A stretch of DNA of 64,000 bases from contig SHVE01000004.1 of NCBI GenBank assembly GCA_009694365.1, forward strand, positions 1-64,000. The letters run 5' to 3'. The first letter of the stretch is position 1; each line of letters opens with the position of its first letter. Below are positions 16,805 through 25,739 of this stretch, in pieces. A program made the position numbers and the translations under genes. This DNA comes from Thermoleophilia bacterium (lineage in GTDB: Bacteria; Actinomycetota; Thermoleophilia; Miltoncostaeales; Miltoncostaeaceae). The notes under the pieces were generated by a model, which worked only from the letters and a program-made list of their open reading frames with translations, was not told the DNA's origin and made no database searches.

Positions 16805-17391
16805 AGGACGCCGCCCTCCTCGGGGATGTCCGCCACGCGGTGGTGGGGCAGTTCGTAGGCCTCCTGCGACCCGAAACGGGCGAGCAGCGCGCGGGGGCGG
16901 AGCATCAAGAACACGCGCGTGCCCCGTTGGTCCTCCAACCGCATCCATCGCCGGGCCTCTAGGCGATCCACGATCCCCACGCCCGTGCCCACCCCCGCGA
17001 GCAGTGCGGCCGTGGCGCCCACCTCGCTGACCACGGAATCGAGCACCAGCAGCGTGACCACCCCGAGGAGCACCACCACCGACGCCTTGGTGCGTCGCTC
17101 ACGGGTATCGGCCGTGGTCTCGTGCACCACGCCCTGGGGGCGGCGGATGGCAGCGGTCGCATGGGCGAAGCGAGTGCGGCTGGTGATGCCGCCAAGGGTA
17201 AGCGCCATGGACAACGCCACGAGAAACATGGCGCCTGCGAACACGGGCTCCACCGGGCCGTTGACCAACCAGAGGACGGTCCAAAAGCAGAGCGACGCAA
17301 CGCCCATAGACGTGAGCAGTTGACCACGCCAGCGCACCTCGTCGCCAGCCCGGACGATGTGGGGAAGCCCCACGAGCGCCGTATTCGCCAT
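16801..17391 (-). CDS. membrane protein of unknown function
   Basis: 196 residues. Four hydrophobic segments in two pairs (SMGVASLCFWTVLWLV, FAGAMFLVALSMALTLG, then VVVLLGVVTLLVLDSVV and TAALLAGVGTGVGIVD), with soluble ends. The C-terminal 45 residues (RLEDQRGTRVFLMLRPRAL) are polar. No family is recognised. ATG 17391 was preferred over a codon 15 residues upstream because GGAGG sits 7 nt before it. It interrupts the otherwise co-directional sugar genes. Confidence 0.65.
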   Translation of the reverse strand: MANTALVGLPHIVRAGDEVRWRGQLLTSMGVASLCFWTVLWLVNGPVEPVFAGAMFLVALSMALTLGGITSRTRFAHATAAIRRPQGVVHETTADTRERRTKASVVVLLGVVTLLVLDSVVSEVGATAALLAGVGTGVGIVDRLEARRWMRLEDQRGTRVFLMLRPRALLARFGSQEAYELPHHRVADIPEEGGVL

Positions 17392-17504
17392 GACCGCCCT
17401 CCCGCACAATCGATTTACGGCCCACGAACAGGCCACTGCACCAGCCGGGTGGCTACGATACCGCCGCTGTCCACGCCGAGCAGAAATATCCCGGCAGGTC
17501 CATC

Positions 17505-18788
17505 GTGACCGCCCCCACGCCGCGCGTCGGCGTCATCGGCCTCGGCTACGTCGGGCTGCCGCTGGCGGTCGTCTTCGCCGAGGCGGGCGTGGCCGTGCTC
17601 GGGGTGGACATCGCGGTCCATACGGTGGACGCCATCAACCGTGGCGAGTCGCACATCAACGACGTGTCATCGGCGCGACTCGGGGTGCTGGTGGACCACG
17701 GGCTGGTGCACGCGACCACCGACCTCGACGACCTGCCCGGCCTCGAGGCCATCATCATCTGCCTGCCCACCCCGCTGGACGAGCACCGCGTGCCCGACCT
17801 CAGCGCCGTGCTGGGCGTCGTGCGGGACATCGCGCCGCGACTGCGCGCCGACCAGGTGGTAGTGCTGGAGAGCACCACCTACCCGGGAACCACCCGCGAA
17901 GAGATCGCGCCACTCCTCGAGGCCGGGTCGGGCCTCACCGCAGGCACGGATTTCCACTTGGCGTTCTCGCCTGAGCGCGTGGACCCGGGTCGTGAAGACT
18001 GGACCACCGGCAGCACTCCCAAGGTCGTGGGCGGCCTCACTCCGGCCTGCACCCAGAGGGTGCTCGCGATCTACGGCCTCGCATTCGACTCGCTGGTTCC
18101 CGTGTCCACCCCCGAGGTGGCCGAGATGACCAAGATCCTCGAGAACGTCTTCCGCAGCGTCAACATCGCGCTCGTCAACGAGATGGCGCTGCTCTGCGAC
18201 CGCATGGGTGTGGACGTGTGGGAGGTCATCGACGCCGCGGCCACCAAGCCGTTCGGGTACATGCCATTTCGTCCCGGCCCCGGGCTTGGCGGGCACTGCA
18301 TCCCCATCGACCCGTTCTACCTCACCTGGAAGGCCCGTGAGTACGACTTCCACACCGAGTTCATCGAGCTCGCCGGGAAGATCAACTCGCAGATGCCGTA
18401 CTTCTGCGTGGACAAGCTCGCGCGGGCGCTCAACGACCGGGGGAAGGCCGTCAAAGGCGCCAAGGTCCTGGTGATCGGCGTCGCCTACAAGGCGGACGTC
18501 AATGACGTACGTGAGAGTCCGGCGCTCAAGGTGATCAGCCTGCTCATCGAGCGCGGTGCCGACGTGAGCTACCACGATCCGCACGTGCCCGAGCTCGAGG
18601 CGGGCCAGGGCCTTACCGAGCCCATGACCGGCGTGCCGCTCGACAAGGCCACGCTGGCCGCCGCCGACTGCGTTGCGGTGGTCACGGCGCACTCCGGTAT
18701 CGACTGGGTGCAGGTGGCCGCCACGACCGACCTCGTGGTGGACTTCCGCAACGCAGTTCCACGCGAGGACAACGTGTGGCCACTGTGA
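17505..18788 (+). CDS. UDP-sugar 6-dehydrogenase (WbpA/WecC/Ugd family)
   Basis: 427 residues. NAD-binding GVIGLGYVGLPLAVVFA at the N-terminus, ESTTYPGTT near 124, central FRSVNIALVNEMALLCD, and the catalytic cysteine in GPGLGGHCIPIDPFYL; the C-terminal domain has GVAYKADVNDVRESPALK. It oxidises C6 of a UDP-sugar to the uronate with 2 NAD+. The closest lookalikes in such clusters act on UDP-GlcNAc (WbpA) or UDP-ManNAc (WecC); glucose cannot be excluded. GTG start; a TACGAT box at 17454-17459 may be its promoter. Its stop overlaps the next start as GTGA. Confidence 0.88.
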   Translation: MTAPTPRVGVIGLGYVGLPLAVVFAEAGVAVLGVDIAVHTVDAINRGESHINDVSSARLGVLVDHGLVHATTDLDDLPGLEAIIICLPTPLDEHRVPDLSAVLGVVRDIAPRLRADQVVVLESTTYPGTTREEIAPLLEAGSGLTAGTDFHLAFSPERVDPGREDWTTGSTPKVVGGLTPACTQRVLAIYGLAFDSLVPVSTPEVAEMTKILENVFRSVNIALVNEMALLCDRMGVDVWEVIDAAATKPFGYMPFRPGPGLGGHCIPIDPFYLTWKAREYDFHTEFIELAGKINSQMPYFCVDKLARALNDRGKAVKGAKVLVIGVAYKADVNDVRESPALKVISLLIERGADVSYHDPHVPELEAGQGLTEPMTGVPLDKATLAAADCVAVVTAHSGIDWVQVAATTDLVVDFRNAVPREDNVWPL

Positions 18789-19813
18789 ATGCCGACGCGC
18801 CCATCGACGTCGCCGTGGTGGGCATGTCGTACTGGGGTCCCAACCTCGCCCGCAACTTCGACCGCCTCGAGGGCGCCCGTCTCCGGTGGGCCTGTGATCT
18901 CGACGCGGGCCTGCTCGATCGCCACCGCTCGGCGTTCCCGCTCACCACGTTCACCACGAGCTTCGACGAGGTACTGGCCGACCCCGAAACCGACGCGGTG
19001 GCCATCGCCACACCGGTGCCCACCCACGCGCGCCTGGCCCTCGCCGCCATCGCCGCCGGCAAGCACGTGTTCGTGGAGAAGCCACTCGCCCTCAGCACCT
19101 CCGACGCCCGCGCCGTAGCCGAGGCCGCCGAGGCCGCTGGCGTCACCTGCATGGTGGACCACCTGCTGGTGCTGCACCCGGCCGTCACCAAGGTCAAGGA
19201 GTTGGTGGACTCCGGCCATCTGGGCGATGTGCACTACCTGTACGGCAACCGGCTCAACCTTGGCATCGTGCGCAAGGACGAGAACGCCCTGTGGAGCCTC
19301 GGGCCCCACGACATCAGCGTGATGCTGCATATCGTGGGCGAGCCCGCGGTGGAGGTATCCGCAACCGGTGCGAGCTACTTGCAGGAGGGTGTGGAGGACG
19401 TGGTGTTCGGCCGCATCCTCTTCCGGAGCGGCACGATCGGCCACCTGCACCTGTCGTGGCTCGACCCCCACAAGATGCGCCGCATGACCGTCATCGGATC
19501 CGATCGCATGGTGGTGTTCGACGACATGGAGAGCGAGCGCAAGGTCACGGTGTACGACAAGGGCCACGTGCCCCGTACCGGCGATTACGGCGAGTACATC
19601 CAGGTGCGCTCCGGCGACATCTTCAGCCCCAAGATCGACAGTGCCGAGCCACTCAAGCTCGTGTGTCAGCACTTCCTCGACTGCATCCGGTCGGGCGAGG
19701 CCCCGATCGCCGACGGCTGGGCGGGGCTCGCCACCGTCGAAGTGCTTCAAGCAATGGACACGTCACTGGCCAACAGCGGCCGACCCGTCACCCTGGAAGG
19801 GGCATCCGCATGA
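18785..19813 (+). CDS. Gfo/Idh/MocA oxidoreductase, WbpB/WlbA-like
   Basis: 342 residues from the GTG that overlaps the preceding stop (GTGA); a GTG 9 nt earlier is an alternative. The Rossmann start DVAVVGMSYWGPNLARNF, the EKP motif in HVFVEKPLALS and the HD motif LGPHDISVMLHI are diagnostic. In the WbpABEDI pathway this enzyme oxidises C3 of UDP-GlcNAcA to a 3-keto sugar. Placement between a WbpA-like dehydrogenase and a WbpD-like acetyltransferase supports that role strongly. The aminotransferase (WbpE) that should act between them is absent. Confidence 0.85.
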   Translation: MNADAPIDVAVVGMSYWGPNLARNFDRLEGARLRWACDLDAGLLDRHRSAFPLTTFTTSFDEVLADPETDAVAIATPVPTHARLALAAIAAGKHVFVEKPLALSTSDARAVAEAAEAAGVTCMVDHLLVLHPAVTKVKELVDSGHLGDVHYLYGNRLNLGIVRKDENALWSLGPHDISVMLHIVGEPAVEVSATGASYLQEGVEDVVFGRILFRSGTIGHLHLSWLDPHKMRRMTVIGSDRMVVFDDMESERKVTVYDKGHVPRTGDYGEYIQVRSGDIFSPKIDSAEPLKLVCQHFLDCIRSGEAPIADGWAGLATVEVLQAMDTSLANSGRPVTLEGASA

Positions 19814-20505
19814 GCCGCGAGAACCTGGTGCTCGGAGCGGGCGTGGTACTACCCGACGACGTCGAGGTCGGCGCCAACGTAGTGATCCACGACGGCACGA
19901 TCATCGGCACGGGCTGCGTGATTCAGGACAACGTGGTGCTGGGCAAGCAGCCGAAGCTCGCACGCCGGTCAACAACGCCGCGTGAGCCCATTCCTCCTCT
20001 GGTCATCGGCACGGGCGTGTCCGTCTGCTCGGGCGCCGTCATCTTCGCCGGCAGTTCCATCGGCGACAACACGGTCATCGGCGATCAGGCCTTCGTGCGC
20101 GAGAACGTCACGATCGGTACCGACTGCGGCATCGGCCGGTCGGTGTGCGTGGAGAACCAGACCACCATTGGCAATCGCTGCAACATCCAGAGCAACTCGT
20201 ACATCACGCGTCTCTGCGTGCTCGAGGACGACGTGTTTATCGCCCCGTGCGTCACCACCACGAACGACAACTTCATGGGCCGTACCGAGGGGCGTCACGA
20301 GTTGCTCAAGGGCGCCACCATCCGTCGTGCGGCGCGCATCGGTGGCGGGGTGGTCATCCTCCCCGGCATCGAGATCGGCGAGGAGGCCTTCGTGGCCGCC
20401 GGTGCCCTGGTGACCAAGGACATCCCCGCCGGCAAGCTGGTGGCCGGACTCCCGGCGCGGGTGTGGCGCGACGTGCCCGAAGAGGAACTGCTCGAGAACC
20501 AGTAG
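19810..20505 (+). CDS. left-handed beta-helix N-acetyltransferase, WbpD-like
   Basis: 231 residues of hexapeptide repeats (NVVIHDGTIIGTGCVIQDNVVLG; AARIGGGVVILPGIEIGEEAFVAAGALVTKD), the trimeric acetyltransferase fold, ending GLPARVWRDV as WbpD/WlbB-type enzymes do. It would acetylate the 3-amino group of UDP-GlcNAc3NA using acetyl-CoA. ATG 19810 overlaps the preceding stop (ATGA), so it is translationally coupled to the WbpB-like gene. A hairpin follows. Confidence 0.85.
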   Translation: MSRENLVLGAGVVLPDDVEVGANVVIHDGTIIGTGCVIQDNVVLGKQPKLARRSTTPREPIPPLVIGTGVSVCSGAVIFAGSSIGDNTVIGDQAFVRENVTIGTDCGIGRSVCVENQTTIGNRCNIQSNSYITRLCVLEDDVFIAPCVTTTNDNFMGRTEGRHELLKGATIRRAARIGGGVVILPGIEIGEEAFVAAGALVTKDIPAGKLVAGLPARVWRDVPEEELLENQ

Positions 20506-20522
20506 CCCCGCTCGTTGTCTTT

Positions 20523-20550
20523 GGATACCCCCCCCCTGCGGCGGGTGTCC
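20523..20550 (+). terminator. possible terminator after the WbpD-like gene
   Basis: GGATACCC (20523-20530) pairs with GGGTGTCC (20543-20550), one G-T wobble, loop 12 nt. It lies 17 nt after the stop, between convergent operons. The 289-bp gap to rmlB holds nothing else recognisable. Confidence 0.45.
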
Positions 20551-20794
20551 CACGTGCACCGCCTGCCGATCTGACCTCCGGGTTGAGCGTTATCGGCGTG
20601 TCGTCCCTCGACGGCTTCGGACCCACCCGGACGCAGCGGTCCGTGCGGATGCACTGACCCAGTTCGAACGCCCGGCGGTGCGCAATGCGAGGGGTGGGGA
20701 CGGCGGGCGGCCTACGTGGTCGTACGCGGTGTGGCCCCGGTGACGATGCGGCCGCGCGGCGTGATGCGGCCGACCGCGACGAGGGGGACGAACC

Positions 20795-21796
20795 TCACCG
20801 CTGCACCCGCGCGGCGTAGTTCATGGCGTACCACTCGGCGTACTCCCCGCTCTTGATGGGCTCCCACCAGTCCCGGCGATCGCGATACCACTCCACGGTG
20901 GAGGCGAGGCCCTCGTCGAAGTCCACCGTCGGTGCCCAGCCCAGACCCCGCAGTTTGGTGGTGTCGAGCGCGTAGCGGCGATCGTGCCCCGGACGGTCGT
21001 CCACGTACGTGATGAGGTCGTGGGATGCGCCGGTATGCACGAGAATGCGCTCGGTGATCTCCAGGTTGGGCCACTCGTTGCCGCCACCGACGTTGTACAC
21101 CTCTCCAGCCTGGCCACGCTCCATGGCGTGCCAGATGCCCATCGCGTGGTCGCGCACGTGAATCCAGTCGCGAATCTGCTGGCCATCCCCGTACACCGGC
21201 AAGGGCAGGCCGTCGAGGGCGTTGGTGACGAACAGTGGAATGAGCTTCTCGGGGTACTGGTGCGGGCCGTAGGTGTTACTGCCGCGCGTGATGACGATGT
21301 CGTAGCCAAACGTGTGATGGATGGCGAGCGCCTGCAGGTCGCCGCCGGCCTTACTGGCCGAGTATGGGGATGAGGGACGGAGGGGATCGGTCTCCGTAAA
21401 GGCCCCGGTGGGGATGGAGCCGTACACCTCATCGGTGCTCACCTGCACGAAGCGGCGCACCCCGGCCGCGCGGGCAGCCATCATGAGCGTCGCCGTGCCC
21501 ACCACGTCGGTCTCGATGAACGCGGTCGGATTGTGCAGGCTCCGGTCCACGTGGCTCTCGGCGGCCAGGTTGATGACCACTTCGCACCCGTCGACGGCCG
21601 CCGCCGCGACGACCGCATCGGCGATGTCGCCGTGGATGAACGTGTAGCGCGGGTTGTCCACGAACTCCGCCACGTTGGCGGGATTCCCCGCGTAGGTGAG
21701 CTTGTCGAGGTTGACCACCTCGTGGCCGTGCTCCACGGCCACACGCACGACCTCCGACCCGATGAACCCGCAGCCACCGGTGATGAGGACCCTCAC
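20795..21796 (-). CDS. rmlB: dTDP-glucose 4,6-dehydratase
   Basis: 333 residues (or 335 from a GTG two codons upstream). Extended SDR: VRVLITGGCGFIGSEVVRVA, catalytic STDEVYGSI and YSASKAGGD, and the family's NTYGPHQYPEKLIPLF. It makes dTDP-4-keto-6-deoxyglucose, the second step to dTDP-L-rhamnose. The start is set by the GTGA overlap with the rmlD stop. Order is rmlA-rmlD-rmlB on one strand; rmlC is not in the window. Confidence 0.95.
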   Translation of the reverse strand: MRVLITGGCGFIGSEVVRVAVEHGHEVVNLDKLTYAGNPANVAEFVDNPRYTFIHGDIADAVVAAAAVDGCEVVINLAAESHVDRSLHNPTAFIETDVVGTATLMMAARAAGVRRFVQVSTDEVYGSIPTGAFTETDPLRPSSPYSASKAGGDLQALAIHHTFGYDIVITRGSNTYGPHQYPEKLIPLFVTNALDGLPLPVYGDGQQIRDWIHVRDHAMGIWHAMERGQAGEVYNVGGGNEWPNLEITERILVHTGASHDLITYVDDRPGHDRRYALDTTKLRGLGWAPTVDFDEGLASTVEWYRDRRDWWEPIKSGEYAEWYAMNYAARVQR

Positions 21797-22623
21797 GAAC
21801 ACTCCCTGATGTAGTCAGCGAGGGCAGTGTCCCACGCACGCAGGCGTGGGGCTCCCTCATGGGTTACCTCGAGCACACTCGCCATCGGCCGGGGGGCCGG
21901 GCGTCCCGCCGCCTCGGTGGTGATGTCACGCACCTCGCAATCGAGGCCCGTGAGCCGGAAGACCTCACGGGCGAGGTCGGCCCACGTGGTGCTGCCGCCA
22001 CCCGCCACGTGGTAGGTCCCCGCGGGCAGATCGGCCAGTGCCACGAGGGCCGGACACAGATCGCGAGTCCAGGTGGGAGAGCCGGTCTGATCGGCCACCA
22101 CGTCCACATGATCGCGGGTGACCCCAAGGGCCCGCATGGTGTCCACGAAGTTCCTGCCGTGCTGCCCGTACAGCCAGCCCGTACGTGCGATGCGCGTGCC
22201 CTTGGGGTACTCCAGTTCGGCCAGTCGTTCGCCGGCCAGTTTGCTGCGCCCGTACGCTTGGATCGGGTCGGTAGGTGAACTCTCCCGGTACGGACCGTCC
22301 TCGCCTGAGAAGACGTAGTCGGTGGACACTGTCACCAGCGTCGCCCCGACCTCGCGACAGGCGACGGCCACATGTCGCGTGCCCTCTCCGTTCACGGTGA
22401 GCGCTTGGACCTCGTTGCTCTCGGCACCGTCCACGTCGGTCCACGCCGCGAGGTGAAACACCACGTCGGGCATGGCCTCGCGCACCCTGCGGATGGTCTG
22501 GCGGGAATCGGTGATATCCACCTCGGGGAGATCGAGACCCACCGCATCGTGCCCGGTCGCCACGAGGTGATCCATGAGGTCGGTACCGAGCATTCCCCGG
22601 TGACCGATGACGAGCGCCCGCAC
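21793..22623 (-). CDS. rmlD: dTDP-4-dehydrorhamnose reductase
   Basis: 276 residues. N-terminal VIGHRGMLGTDLMDHL, AAWTDVDGAE, STDYVFSGEDGPY, catalytic YGRSKLAGE and RTGWLYGQHGRNFVDTM are the RmlD pattern. It reduces dTDP-4-keto-L-rhamnose with NAD(P)H. GTG start 10 nt after the rmlA stop. Its substrate needs the RmlC epimerase, which is missing here. Confidence 0.95.
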   Translation of the reverse strand: MRALVIGHRGMLGTDLMDHLVATGHDAVGLDLPEVDITDSRQTIRRVREAMPDVVFHLAAWTDVDGAESNEVQALTVNGEGTRHVAVACREVGATLVTVSTDYVFSGEDGPYRESSPTDPIQAYGRSKLAGERLAELEYPKGTRIARTGWLYGQHGRNFVDTMRALGVTRDHVDVVADQTGSPTWTRDLCPALVALADLPAGTYHVAGGGSTTWADLAREVFRLTGLDCEVRDITTEAAGRPAPRPMASVLEVTHEGAPRLRAWDTALADYIRECS

Positions 22624-22633
22624 CCCGGAGCGC

Positions 22634-23707
22634 CTAGATGAGGCCGATGACGGACGAGTCGCCGAGCAAGAATCGGTACGCGCGGGGTTTGGCGTCGGTA
22701 CGGGAGATGACCACGTCGCGGCCGATCAGGCTCGACTCCACGCGCACGTTCAGGTCCTCGATGCGGCTGCGCTCGAGCAGGATCGAGTGCTCGATCTCGG
22801 CGTTGCGCACCACGCAGCCCCGGGAGATGGACGAATACGGACCCACATAGGCGTCCTCGATGACCGCGTCGTGGCCGATGATCGCCGGACCGCGCACGTG
22901 GGAGTTGATCAGGCGGGCACCCGCCTCGATGACCACGCGACCCTCGATCTCGGAGTTCACCAGCTCACCGTCATTGCGAGCGGAGATGACATCAAGGACG
23001 AGCCGGTTGGCCTCCAACATGTCCTCGAGCATTCCGGTGTCCTTCCACCATCCGGTCACCACATGGGGCTCCACGCGCCGACCCTGGTCGATGAGGTACG
23101 AAATGGCGTCGGTGATCTCGAGTTCGCCACGCGGTGAGGGCGTGATGGCCCGTGCCGCATCGAGGATGGACGAGGTGAACATGTAGACGCCCACGAGGGC
23201 CAGATCGCTCTTCGGCGCCGTCGGCTTCTCCTCCAGATTCACCACCCGGTCGCCGTCGAGCACCGCAACGCCGTAACGCTCGGGGTTGGGCACCGCCTGC
23301 AGGAGGATCATCGCGTCGGGCGCCGACCGCCGGAACTCGTCCACCAGCGCCGTAATGCCGTCGCGCAGAAGGTTGTCGCCTAGGTACATCACGAAATCGT
23401 CGTCGCCGAGGAAGGCGGCGGCGGTGAGCACGGCGTGCGCGAGGCCCAGCGGCGCCGCCTGCGGGATGAAGGTGACCGTGAGGCCGAAGGCCGATCCGTC
23501 GCCCACGGCCGCACGGATCTCATCCCCGGTGTCGCCGATGATGATGCCCACCTCGCGGATTCCGGCGTCGTGGAGCGCCTCGAGCCCGTAGAAGAGCACG
23601 GGCTTGTTGGCCACCGGCACGAGTTGCTTCGCCGAGGTGTGGGTGACGGGGCGAAGGCGCGTTCCAGCACCCCCGGCGAGGACGAGGCCCTTCAGATCGG
23701 TGCTCAT
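22634..23707 (-). CDS. rmlA: glucose-1-phosphate thymidylyltransferase, long form with beta-helix
   Basis: 357 residues. Nucleotidyltransferase domain (about 1-240) starting KGLVLAGGAGTRLRPVTHTS with KQLVPVANKPVLFYGLE, then a C-terminal left-handed beta-helix (IGHDAVIEDAYVGPYSSIS). Length fits the long RmlA group of actinobacteria and archaea. It makes dTDP-glucose, the first step of rhamnose synthesis. ATG 23707 follows a TAGCGT box by 8 nt and replaces a longer frame that runs antisense into glycerate kinase. Confidence 0.93.
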   Translation of the reverse strand: MSTDLKGLVLAGGAGTRLRPVTHTSAKQLVPVANKPVLFYGLEALHDAGIREVGIIIGDTGDEIRAAVGDGSAFGLTVTFIPQAAPLGLAHAVLTAAAFLGDDDFVMYLGDNLLRDGITALVDEFRRSAPDAMILLQAVPNPERYGVAVLDGDRVVNLEEKPTAPKSDLALVGVYMFTSSILDAARAITPSPRGELEITDAISYLIDQGRRVEPHVVTGWWKDTGMLEDMLEANRLVLDVISARNDGELVNSEIEGRVVIEAGARLINSHVRGPAIIGHDAVIEDAYVGPYSSISRGCVVRNAEIEHSILLERSRIEDLNVRVESSLIGRDVVISRTDAKPRAYRFLLGDSSVIGLI

Positions 23708-23715
23708 AGCGCGCG

Positions 23716-23721
23716 ACGCTA
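23716..23721 (-). promoter_or_regulatory. putative -10 box, leaderless rmlA promoter
   Basis: Minus-strand TAGCGT, 8 nt before the rmlA ATG; presumably drives rmlA-rmlD-rmlB. Confidence 0.45.
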
Positions 23722-23735
23722 CCAGCGGACGCATT

Positions 23736-24854
23736 TCACCGGTCCTGGAGGGCCACCACCGAGGCCGCCGCGGCCGCGAGATCGTCGGCCGTGGCTGCCA
23801 ACGCCGCCGCGAGATCGCGGTCGCGGCGCCCGATCGAACGGGCCGACACCAGTCCCATCCGGCGAACCAGTCGGGAGGGGAGGTCAACCTGCCCGAACAG
23901 GCCGACGCAGGGCACGCCTGCGGCCACGCAGGCGGCCGCGACCGCCGCCGGTGCCTTGCCACTGAGAGTCTGGGCGTCGAGGCGTCCCTCGCCGGTGATG
24001 CACAGATCGGCGTCCGCAAGCGTCGCCGACAGGCCCGCCGCACGGACCACCAGCGTGCCGCCATCCACCAGGCTGGCACCCATCATGGCCATCATCCCGC
24101 CCGCCGCGCCACCGGCCGCGCCGGCACGGGGCAGGTGCGCCACATCGGGCAGCCCCTGTCCGGCCATGACCGCTGCGAGGTGTGCGAGCCCGGCGTCCAG
24201 ACGAACGACCGCCGCGGCCGACGCCCCCTTCTGGGGGCCGAAGACCTGGGCCGCGCCACGGGGTCCCACGAGTGGGCTCGTCACGTCGCAGGCCACCAAG
24301 ATGGGGATTCGTTTGAGCCGCGGGTCGAGACCCGACACGTCCACCACGGCCACGTGGGCCAGATCGGCGCCGATCCCAGACAGGTCCGCTCCCGATGCAT
24401 CCCGCACCCGGGCACCCAGCGCGATGGCGATTCCCATGCCGCCGTCGGTGGTGGCGCTCCCTCCCACCCCGATGATGAGGCGCGTCGCCCCGGCATCCAG
24501 CGCGGCGCGAATGAGATCGCCCGTGCCGAGGGTGGTCGTCGCCTCGGAATCACGCTCACTGTCCGCCAGCCGCTCGTACCCGGATGCCCGGGCCATCTCC
24601 ACGACGCCGGTTCCATCCGGAAGCAGTCCAAACGCCGCCGTGATGGGGCGCGCCAGCGGGTCGCGGGCGCGTACCACCACCCGCCGCCCACCAGATGCCG
24701 CAACTAGCGCGTCGAGGGTCCCCTCCCCTCCATCGGCCACCGGAACGCAGGTCGCCGACGCACCGGCGAGGCGCACGCCCGTGGCGATGGCGTCCGCTGC
24801 TGCCATCGAACCGAGTGCCCCCTTGAACGCCGCCGGTGCGACGACCACCCGCAT
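23736..24854 (-). CDS. glxK: glycerate kinase (GlxK/GarK family)
   Basis: 372 residues. Starts VVVAPAAFKGALGSMAAADAI and has PVADGGEGTLDAL, GVGGSATTDGGMGIA, CDVTSPLVGPRGAA and FGPQKGAS, the signatures of the glycerate kinase type-1 family; CITGEGRLDAQTLSGKAP is near the C-terminus. It phosphorylates D-glycerate with ATP, feeding photorespiration-like or glyoxylate salvage into glycolysis. The HAD phosphatase at 3849 could be a related phosphoglycolate enzyme, but that is speculation. The ATG overlaps the SDR stop (TGATG), so it is coupled to the SDR gene. Confidence 0.92.
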   Translation of the reverse strand: MRVVVAPAAFKGALGSMAAADAIATGVRLAGASATCVPVADGGEGTLDALVAASGGRRVVVRARDPLARPITAAFGLLPDGTGVVEMARASGYERLADSERDSEATTTLGTGDLIRAALDAGATRLIIGVGGSATTDGGMGIAIALGARVRDASGADLSGIGADLAHVAVVDVSGLDPRLKRIPILVACDVTSPLVGPRGAAQVFGPQKGASAAAVVRLDAGLAHLAAVMAGQGLPDVAHLPRAGAAGGAAGGMMAMMGASLVDGGTLVVRAAGLSATLADADLCITGEGRLDAQTLSGKAPAAVAAACVAAGVPCVGLFGQVDLPSRLVRRMGLVSARSIGRRDRDLAAALAATADDLAAAAASVVALQDR

Positions 24855-25726
24855 CAGTCCGACGGGTCCCTGGCGGCGGGCGCCCAGTCGAGCTGGAGGA
24901 AGCCCCGCAGGCGCTGCTGGAACTCCACGTCGTCCGCCGAGTCGCGGATGGCGCGATCGAGCTCGGCAGCGTCGTCACCCACCACCACGCGGATGGGCGG
25001 CGGGTTGGCATGGATGGCGTGCCAGATGGCCTCGGCGCAGGTGTCGCCGGTGCTTACGTCCGGGCGATCGCGCCACGCCGCGAACCCGGCACGCAGGTCG
25101 CCAAACAACGATGCGTACGGCGACTGCGGATCAGTGAGGTCACCCGTGAGAACTGTGGCCTTAGGAAAGTCGGTGCGGACCATTCCCGGCTCCACGATGA
25201 CCACGCGCACCCCGAACGGGCCGAGTTCCACCGACAGGGCCTCGCTGAGGGCATTGAGCGCGTACTTGGACGCGTGGTAGAAGCCCACGAGGGGGTTGGT
25301 GAGTCGCGCGCCGATGGACGACACGGTCACCACCGTGCCGCGCCGCGCCGCGCGCATGGCGGGCACGAACGCCTGCACCATCGCCGCCGCACCCCAGAGA
25401 TTGGTCTCGAACATCCGGCGCGCGGCATCGAGATCGCCGTTCTCCTGAGCCCCCATCATCGCGTAGCCTGCGTTGTTCACGAGTACGTCGATGGCGCCGC
25501 GGGGGGCGAGGTCGGTGGCGATCTCGGCCGCTCGGCGGATGTGGGCGGGCTCGGTGACATCGAGTTCCACGAGGTGGACGCCAGAGAGGTTGCCGTACTC
25601 CTCGCGCGCACGGTTGGGGTCGCGGACGCCGGCCACCACCACATAGCCGCCGCGCGCGAGGCGCTCGACGGTGGCCCGGCCCACGCCGCGGCCGGCACCG
25701 GTGACAACTGCGACAGACCGGGTCAT
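24854..25726 (-). CDS. short-chain dehydrogenase/reductase
   Basis: 290 residues. Classical SDR: VAVVTGAGRGVGRATVERL, VNNAGYAMMG, catalytic SSIGA and YHASKYAL, and EPGMVRTDF. The length and the C-terminal part (STGDTCAEAIWHAIH, RVVVGDDAAELDR) resemble the SDR subgroup often annotated as oxidoreductases with unknown substrate. ATG 25726, 7 nt after a TAGGCT box, replaces a longer frame running antisense to the kinase gene. It shares a transcript with glycerate kinase. Confidence 0.88.
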   Translation of the reverse strand: MTRSVAVVTGAGRGVGRATVERLARGGYVVVAGVRDPNRAREEYGNLSGVHLVELDVTEPAHIRRAAEIATDLAPRGAIDVLVNNAGYAMMGAQENGDLDAARRMFETNLWGAAAMVQAFVPAMRAARRGTVVTVSSIGARLTNPLVGFYHASKYALNALSEALSVELGPFGVRVVIVEPGMVRTDFPKATVLTGDLTDPQSPYASLFGDLRAGFAAWRDRPDVSTGDTCAEAIWHAIHANPPPIRVVVGDDAAELDRAIRDSADDVEFQQRLRGFLQLDWAPAARDPSD

Positions 25727-25733
25727 ACGGATG

Positions 25734-25739
25734 AGCCTA
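25734..25739 (-). promoter_or_regulatory. putative -10 box, leaderless SDR promoter
   Basis: Minus-strand TAGGCT, 7 nt before ATG 25726, overlapping the last codon of the histidine kinase gene. Confidence 0.45.

Noticed and set aside
20712-21074. Minus-strand frame after rmlB as a decayed rmlC
   Set aside because: Most of it is an alternate frame of rmlB and the tail (VRFVPLVAVGRITPRGRI) has no RmlC cupin motif.
22634-24079. 481-codon version of rmlA
   Set aside because: The added N-terminus is antisense to glycerate kinase; the nucleotidyltransferase begins at 23707 with a promoter 8 nt upstream.
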